Shown here one piece after another: positions 57,801 through 64,000 of a stretch of DNA of 64,000 nucleotides. The notes below the pieces were generated by a model. That model did not search any database, was not told the DNA's origin, and saw only the letters and a program-made list of their open reading frames with translations. The stretch comes from Eucommia ulmoides (lineage: Eukaryota > Streptophyta > Magnoliopsida > Garryales > Eucommiaceae): positions 1,364,001 through 1,428,000 of the forward strand of contig CM028334.1 of the NCBI GenBank assembly GCA_016647705.1, written 5' to 3'. Position numbers and translations under genes: made by a program. Each line of letters opens with the position of its first letter. Within the stretch, counting starts at the first letter, position 1.

Positions 57801-60629
57801 GGGACCATATGGTAGATTTAGTCTTAAACCTAGATTTTATGGTATTTTTCCCTTTAAAAGTATAGTTGTTTTTGTTAAGTATATTGTACCTTGCCGCCTG
57901 TCAATTGCCTCCCTCAATGGATAACTTTTCTGCGATTTTTTATTGGGAAAAATACCAAAAAGTCTACTTAAAAGACTAAATCTACAAGATGGCTCCATAA
58001 CTATTTTTTTTCACCCGATAGTCCTACAAAAAATGCTACTTTATACTAGATAGTCTTGAATTTTTTGAATTGACGATTTCACCCTTCCTTCACGACCCCT
58101 TCATTTTTCCCTTGATTTCTACCCTTTCTCAGACCATCCCCGTTGATCGATGAAGTAGCATTTTCCAATTGACGCATTCTTGACATCCAATTGGCGCATA
58201 TTCCACTTGAGTGAAGTAGAGAAAGCTATAACAAATCGAATGGTAGTCGGTTTGACTACAAGACTGAAAGTTTCTTAATAGTCAATACCGGAAACTTGAG
58301 TGAAACCTTGCTCAACCAACCGAGCCTTAAAACGATCAATAGAGCCATCTTCTTTATATTTGATACGATATACCCATTTTGAACCAACTACATTTGCATC
58401 TGGAGGACGAGGAACAAGAGACTGTGTTTCAATTTTTTGAAGAGCTTGGAGTTCATCTTGCATGGCAGTTACCCATTGAGAATTTTTAGTGCTGTTGTAA
58501 GTGTCTTTGGTTCGGTTTGAGAGACAGCTACGAGAGGATAATCCTTCAAATATGCAGGTAGTCGTCGGAGTCTTGAGGGCTGCTCATTATTGATGGTTGA
58601 ATTGTTTGTTGGCATTGATGGAGTCTCATTAATGGATGAAGAGATGTTTTGTTGCTCCAAAGATTGAGGTGTACGTTGTACGTCTGTTTCAGTTGGAAGT
58701 TGGGAGGTATTCTTGATGATAGACTCCACTTGTGAAGCGTGAGAGCGGAAGAGGCAAGAAAGAGAGAAAGGGAGGAGCATGGAGTAGATGGGGGACGGCG
58801 ATTGCGAGAGCTTGTGTGAGGGTGGTGAACATACAGTGAAAGAAGGGTAAAATCGTCAAGCCAAAAAATTTAGGACTATTTGGTATAAAGTAGCGCTTTT
58901 CTGAGAACTATTGTGTGGAAAAAAAAAAAAAAAAAACTTATGGGGCCATGTGATAGATTTAGTCTTAAACCTAGATTTTTTAGTATTTTTCCCTTTAAAA
59001 ATGTAGTTGTTTTTGTTAAGTATATTGTGCCTTGCCGCCTGTCAATTGTCTCCCTCAATGGATAAATTTTCTGCGATTTTTTATTGAGAAAAATACCTAA
59101 AAGTCTACTTAAAAGATTAAATTTACAAGATGGCCCCACAACTATTTTTTTACACTCAATAGTTCTACAAAAAGTGCTACTTTATACCAGATAGTCCTAA
59201 ATTTTTTGAATTGATAATTTTACCCTTCTTTCACTACCCTTTCCTTTTTCCCTTGATCTCTATCTTTTCTTAGACCATCCCTGCCGATCGATGAAATCGT
59301 CGATCCATGATTCCATCACGATCACCGTCAAGTAGTTCCTTCACGAAATCGTCGAGTAGTTCCTTCACGAAATCATCAAGGTATAGTTATAGATCGTGCA
59401 GCCGGAATACTGTTGGATTGAGTCTAGGCCTTGGGCGATGAAGACGGCGTAGCGGTTCGCTGGTCGAGCATAAATATTGTAGTTCTAGAAAATAGCGACG
59501 GCAACGTCGTAGATGAAGTCAACGGTTCCGTAGACGTCCCAATCACGGTAGAATTGGTGGTTGGATCTTGTGTAGAGAGTGTCTTGGTTCCCAAGAAACA
59601 CCGATTTGTAGTAGACAGAATGGTTCGATACAGCGGCCATGGCTACCGTCGGCCAGTGGTGTTCTCTATGGTGATGTACTTCAGTGTAAAATTGTCCACA
59701 AACCCGCCTAAGCAAATGAATTGGGGAAAAATCAAGCATATAAATCTAGAGAGAGAACTATCAATTTGAATGAAAAATTGGCATATAACACAATGATCGG
59801 CGACCCCGATCTCATCGGCCTAAATAAATGTGAGAGAAAGAGAGAGACAAAAGGGACTTGGTTTATGTCCTTGGTGGAGTGGAGATTATGTTGGGTATAT
59901 TATATGGTTGTTTTGGTGAGATGGAATGGGTATGACGGCTTGATAGATTTTGAACAGCGGTAAAAGTAGAATATTACACGATCTCTTGTTATATTCGATA
60001 TGATCTCGTCTCGTGTTGAATATAACACGAGGGATTAAATCGTCATAAAAAAGATAATCTATTTTGTAACATGTGTTTAAAAAATATATATTTGGTAGTT
60101 TTGTCATCAGACTTCTTCTTGCTAGTTGACTCTTTTTTATTTTCTGAATGATACTAGCATTACTACATATATTTATATTACCGTTTCTCAATCGTACCTA
60201 TATTTTGATTATTGTTTTTTAAATTTGTCGTAACAAGTCGGACACGACTGACCTTATGTACGCCCTTAACTTGCTTGTCTCCCTAATCTCGCTAAGGTAA
60301 GGACAAAAATCCATTTTACCCACATTGTTCATTTTTTTTTTGGGTTTTGGTTTGTCTTCCCAAATAATTGTTATGATAATAATAATGATTAAGAAGAAAA
60401 AAACAAAAAAATTCAGGTGACGGTGGAGAGCCAAGCGTATCACAAGTCGTGTTTCAAGTGCTCTCACGGCGGCTGCGCGATATCTCCCTCCAACTACGCC
60501 GCGCTCGAGGGAATATTGTATTGCAAGCACCACTTTTCCCAGCTTTTCAAGGAGAAAGGCAGCTACAACCATCTCCTTAAGTCTGCTTCAATCAAACGCA
60601 CAGCTGCAGCAGCTGTTCCTGACGCTTGA
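54831..60629 (+). CDS. WLIM2: WLIM2-type two-LIM-domain protein
   Basis: Five coding exons (54831-54965, 55300-55399, 55489-55523, 55868-55957, 60417-60629), all GT-AG and in phase, encode 190 residues. LIM1 has zinc ligands Cys10, Cys13, His31, Cys34, Cys37, Cys40, Cys58 and His61. LIM2 starts at Cys108/Cys111 and continues with His129, Cys132, Cys135, Cys140, Cys156 and His159. The start [10 protein letters not shown] and the tail ending [16 protein letters not shown] identify the plant WLIM2 group. These proteins bind and bundle actin filaments and also shuttle to the nucleus. The last intron is 4.46 kb and holds a large inverted-repeat element. The ATG at 54831 is preceded by a duplicated UTR segment. 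Confidence 0.95.
55625..55833 (+). mobile_element. TRIM-like family 2 fragment in LIM intron 3
   Basis: Internal part (GTTTGTCAAAGTCCACCC, purine tract GAGGGGGCG) followed by one terminal repeat ending in GGCCCATTAGATTT. Lies shortly before exon 4. Confidence 0.6.
57592..58153 (+). repeat. Direct repeat copy 1 flanking a Copia fragment
   Basis: Matches 58734-59297. It starts near GAGCGGAAGAGGCGAG and ends GACCATCCCCGTTGATCGATG. It contains a fold-back element of ~390 bases (about 57705-58095) with ends GGGTAAAATCGTCAAGCC and GACGATTTCACCC. Just before it, CAAATCGCG...CGCGATTTG (about 57551-57580) is a separate palindrome. Confidence 0.7.
58155..58733 (-). pseudogene. Ty1/Copia pol fragment (reverse transcriptase start)
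   Basis: On the minus strand the frame 58463-58275 reads [24 protein letters not shown], then [12 protein letters not shown], the start of a Copia reverse transcriptase. A stop interrupts it after GIDY, and the frame continues toward a QLDVKNA motif near 58165. Upstream (58780-58469) a second frame carries the [14 protein letters not shown] linker; the two are separated by a one-base shift. The fragment has no LTRs and cannot be active. Confidence 0.85.
58734..59297 (+). repeat. Direct repeat copy 2 flanking the Copia fragment
   Basis: Second copy of 57592-58153, about 90 per cent similar by eye, with the same internal fold-back segment (about 58840-59235). Confidence 0.7.
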
Positions 60630-62453
60630 AATCCCTCCCCACGCACCTTTTCCTGGTATCTATTTTCACGGGCTTGCTTTTTTTTATTTCTTTCGAGTGT
60701 GCTTTTCCCTCCTTTTTGTGTTTGGGTTTGTGCCATATTTTTTGGTGCTTTCGTGTTGTTGTTTTGATTGATTTATGGGTGAGATCCATCCCATAGTTGT
60801 GAAATGTCCTTTTTACAATGGGGGGTTGGTTACATGCAAAATTGAATGCTATTTTGTCATTCTTAAGCTATGATTTCTATGCTCCCCCAACACCTATTTT
60901 TTTAGAAAAGATAAATGGCAGGAGGTTGTTTGTCTTGAAGATGGTATTGTTGCTTAAATGATTTTTTATTTGTTTTTTTGGAATTAGATAGTCCAAGAAA
61001 ATAATTATTTTCGTTAAATCTAAGATTGCGTGGGATGTGGGGGAGGGATTTGATTTGTTCAATGGATTTTATAATTTATTTTTGACAAATTTCTTGTTTG
61101 GGTATTTATTAGGAAGAATTTGTAAAATCCCTTGAATCTTAAAAATAGGATTTCTAAATCTTTTTATTTTAGGTGCCATTTATAAATCTATCGAATGAAG
61201 GATTTTTAGCTCATTTCTTCTGCCTTCCAGATTCGGCCACCGCCGCCACTGCTACCACCAACCACCGCTATCGACCACGGTGGTGATGGTGGTTATCTTA
61301 GAAGGAAAATGAAAAGAAAATATACAATAGTCCCTTAAAATTCAATGATTTCTAAATAACATTTACAAATATTTTATTTATCCAAATAAGAAAATTATAA
61401 AATTACAAGACTAAATTATTCGTTTAAAATAATTATTCAAACGAGGAATTTGTAAATGATGAGATTTTAAAATCTAGAATTTTAAAATCCCATCATTTAC
61501 AAATCCCTTATCCAAACGCAGCCTTAATGGAATTGTAAAAGAGAGTAGAATACGAATACAAATTTCGTTTGGATGTTTTATATATGTATGAATTCTTCAA
61601 AAAAAAATAAAAATACTATAACTTTGAATGAAGAATTTGAAAAAATATTAAGATTTGTCACCCAAATCCATTACTTGTTTTTAGAAAAAAAATAAAAAAA
61701 AAATTATTTTTATTTGTTGTAACTTTTAATATGTTTTTCTCTGTTTAAAGGGATGAAGAATTTGATTTTTCAATCAATTTTGACATAATAAAGTTTGTAC
61801 CAAAATTAATTTCGTCTAAAGACTCCAAAATACTATTTATCAAATACATTCCTCAAATGATAAGGATAAATCCTACCTTCCTCGTCGCGATAAAAGGTTC
61901 ACAGAGCAGAGCGAAAGCTACCACATCGAGATAGCAATCTATTCTCTATTAATTTGATTTAAAATTCAGGAACAAGCCAAGGATTTTCTAGAGCATTATA
62001 CATATATATTTTTTTCCTAATACATACCTCAAATGATAAAATTAATTTTGAAAAATTAGATTCATTATCTCTTAATACCTTGAAAAATATATATAGATTA
62101 TTAGAAATGGATAAAAGATAAAATTAATTTTATGTTATAAAAATTTTAAGTTTCATGTAAAATAAGAATTTTTGTCGAAAGAGAATAAACAATTGGAGTA
62201 TTAAATCTTAATATTTTTTTATTAATTTTTTTATTCAAATTGTAATACTTTCTAAAATAAATATATCTATATATCATGCATTTTTTGATATATATATTTG
62301 GAGAGCAAGTCGAATTCTACATATTCGAGCAAGTTGAATTCTACATATTCCACAAAGGAAGTTAATTATATATCTACTAGATTATAAATTTTGGAATAAA
62401 CTTTTAAGTATTCTAAAAGGATTAAAATAAGTATCGAAAGAAATTAACATTTT
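60630..62453. other. Intergenic; fold-back MITE-like segment
   Basis: LIM 3'UTR and spacer. About 61020-61525 carries inverted ends: left GATTGCGTGGGATG, right AATCCCTTATCCAAACGCAG, with AAATCTAGAATTTTAAAATC near the right arm. It is related to the element in GL2 intron 10. The rest is AT-rich with no gene. Confidence 0.45.
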
Positions 62454-62469
62454 ATAATTAGTAGTAGTG

Positions 62470-62686
62470 GTACGAAGAGGTGTTAGTCCGGTTGACAAGA
62501 GGAGATATCTGTTTTCTTTATCAACCAGAGTTCAACTCTCTTGAGAAGCACTCTGTAAATTAAATCTTGAATGCACCAAACCGATATGAGAGAATGCGCC
62601 TTTAAAATTGCTGGGTGAGATGATTCGTCGATATATGCATAAACTGCTCCGAACACTATCTTACCATAAAACCGAAAAAAAATAAA
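62470..62686 (+). mobile_element. SINE with 16-bp TSD just upstream of the PDI-like gene
   Basis: A 217-base tRNA-derived element: A-box-like TTAGTCCGGTTGACAAGAGG near 62482, B-box-like GAGTTCAACTC near 62528, and an A-rich 3' end. A perfect 16-base duplication ATAATTAGTAGTAGTG (62454-62469 and 62687-62702) flanks it. The intact long duplication indicates a relatively recent insertion. It ends ~160 bases before the PDI-like start codon. Confidence 0.85.
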
Positions 62687-62860
62687 ATAATTAGTAGTAG
62701 TGCCTTAGTGGTGTTTTTCTCCAGTCAGTCTGTAGCCCCCATAAATCTCGGAGACTCAACTCATTTCACAATTCACACATTGCAAACAAGATCTGATTCA
62801 ATTTTTTCTTCCTTCTCACCACAAATTCCCCAAACTCCTAATCAAATTGTCCTAATCACC

Positions 62861-63937
62861 ATGCCTAGACGAAAACCCACCTCCAGATTCACCTATTTCC
62901 TCCTAATTTTCCTATTAATTCTCGTTTTCGTCTTCCCCGGGAAATGCTCCGACGAGGATGACACCGACGGCATCGAGGAGCTCATTGCGTTAGACGAAGA
63001 AGCCGATTCAACGGCGGCGGCGGAGAATCATCACGGAAAACCATCCGAAGCCGAGGTTTTGAGCAAAGCCCAGCGGATAGTCCACGAACTCAACGACGAT
63101 AATACGAGGAGGGTGGTTGAAGAGAGCGAGTATGTTCTGGTTCTGGGTTACGCCCCTTGGTGTACGAGGAGCGCCGACCTGATGCCTAGGTTCGCCGAGG
63201 CGGCGACGTCGCTCCGGCAATTGGGAAGCCGTGTTTCGATGGCTAAGATCGACGCCGATCGATACCCTAAAGCGGCGTCCTTTCTTGGGATCAAAGGGTT
63301 CCCAACTCTGCTCCTGTTCATCAATGGCAGTTCTCAACCCTACACCGGTGGATTTTCCTAGTAAGTTTTGTTTTTCTTCAAAATTTTGCGAATTTATCTG
63401 CATTATATGAACCAGTTGTTGATCTGGATCAATTGAATATATTTGCAAATTATTACTAGATCAATTTAGGGATAATTGGAGATTAGTCCCAAATAGCCGG
63501 TGCAATATGTTATTAGTTCTTTTGATTTAGTCCCTTAAATTGATTTTTTATTGCATATTAGTCTAGTTACATGTACCTGTGTAATATTAGTTACTGGTTA
63601 CAAATTATATGTAACTGTACTTGTATTTGTGTAATATTTGTTACATCTAACAAATATTTTACAGTGCGTGTATTGGGCTTTCAATCTATTTTGATGCGCG
63701 AGACTAAAACACAAGTTGCAATTACATATGAGACTTTTTTAAAATTTAGATTAAAATAAGGGACTTGCCATATAAACACCCTCAATTTTTTGATTTTGTG
63801 TTTGTAGTGAAGAAATTGTGATTTGGGCGCGGAAGAAGACGGGTGTTCCTGTAATCAGGATCAACTCAGTAGTTGAAGCACATGATTTTCTCAAGAAACA
63901 ACCAATTTTTGCTGTTGGGTTTTTTGAGAAATTTGAG
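62861..63937 (+). CDS. PDIL1-5/1-6: Protein disulfide isomerase-like 1-5/1-6, 5' part
   Basis: Two exons are visible (62861-63360, 63808-63937; GT-AG, phase 2 then 0), coding for 210 residues. A donor follows at 63938 and the gene runs off the window. A hydrophobic segment at residues 10-26 is the ER signal. An acidic stretch follows, then thioredoxin domain a with APWCTRS at 98-104, so the active site is Cys101-x-x-Ser104 instead of CxxC. KIDADRYPKAASFLGIKGFP (the cis-Pro region) follows, and exon 2 enters domain b (FAVGFFEKFE). The CxxS site fits the plant PDIL1-5/1-6 group, where the first domain can form mixed disulfides but is a poor oxidase. Start: MPRRKP at 62861 places the signal at the N-terminus; an in-frame ATG at 62708 would precede it with a non-conserved stretch. 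Confidence 0.88.
63468..63770. repeat. Interspersed repeat X in PDI-like intron 1
   Basis: Nearly fills the 447-base intron. It starts GGGATAATTGGAGATTAGTCCC and ends AAAATAAGGGACTTGCC. Confidence 0.65.
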
Positions 63938-64000
63938 GTATGAGCACAAGATCAGTTCTAAAATGAGCTTGATTTCATTTATTTTTTTTCCCTCTGAATT

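Larger units (their letters stand above)
56561..60124. mobile_element. Large element with ~250-bp terminal inverted repeats, LIM intron 4
   Basis: About 56561-56815 and 59870-60124 are inverted copies of each other; both contain GACAAAACTACCAAATA, TAACATGAGATCGTGT-like and ACCATATAATATA(T/C)CCA words. They enclose ~3 kb of mixed sequence: GC-richer possible captured fragments (57100-57720, 59400-59740), two direct ~560-base repeats and a Copia pol fragment. Long inverted ends and captured fragments suggest a non-autonomous Mutator-like (Pack-MULE-style) element. I could not find a clear 9-base target duplication, so the exact ends and class are uncertain. Confidence 0.6.

Noticed and set aside
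57592..59297. The two 560-bp direct repeats as LTRs of a Copia element
   Set aside because: They lack TG...CA ends, a primer site and a polypurine tract, and contain fold-back MITE sequence; the Copia fragment between them is only a piece of pol.
59431..59769. 112-residue plus-strand frame in the LIM intron
   Set aside because: No domain recognised; it lies within the composite inverted-repeat element. It may be a captured gene fragment but is unsupported as a gene.
1..64000. CRISPR arrays, bacterial operons or a biosynthetic gene cluster
   Set aside because: Repeats are transposon-derived, genes are intron-bearing plant genes with unrelated roles, and nothing suggests a cluster.

Overview
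The window is plant nuclear DNA, almost certainly from a eudicot: it is AT-rich, its genes have GT-AG introns, and the proteins are plant-specific (a homeodomain-START factor, photosystem I subunit H, a PRONE-type RopGEF, a plant two-LIM protein). I cannot name the species. All exon models were assembled by eye from reading frame, splice signals and remembered family sequences, without transcripts.

Layout. Positions 1-21.2 kb hold no convincing gene. This part is a bed of small transposable elements: TRIM-like retroelements, MITEs of several superfamilies, a tRNA-derived SINE, a solo LTR and a LINE tail. From 21287 to 34160 (+) lies a GLABRA2-type HD-ZIP IV gene with 11 coding exons, whose introns are loaded with repeats. 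psaH (35975-38499, +, 3 exons) follows. A RopGEF on the minus strand (38888-43008, 7 exons) converges on it. After a repeat-rich spacer comes a hydroxyphenylpyruvate/hydroxypyruvate reductase locus (46970-51292, +), where a complete first exon is present twice, 1.9 kb apart, upstream of one shared second exon. A WLIM2-type LIM gene (54831-60629, +) follows, with a tandemly duplicated 5'UTR segment and a 4.5-kb last intron occupied by a large inverted-repeat element. The window ends inside a PDI-like gene (62861 to beyond 63937, +).

The genes are unrelated housekeeping or developmental genes, as is usual for a plant chromosome; I see no cluster or pathway. The most interesting signal is how small repeats have reshaped gene structure. 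Three exon starts (GL2 exons 8 and 9, RopGEF exon 2) have a second copy of the intron/exon edge just upstream in the intron, with repeat sequence between the copies. The reductase has a duplicated first exon, and the LIM gene a duplicated UTR segment. Many elements can be delimited exactly from target-site duplications: three hAT MITEs (8 bp), a Mutator-like MITE (9 bp), PIF/Harbinger-like MITEs (TAA), two SINEs, and a solo LTR (5 bp).
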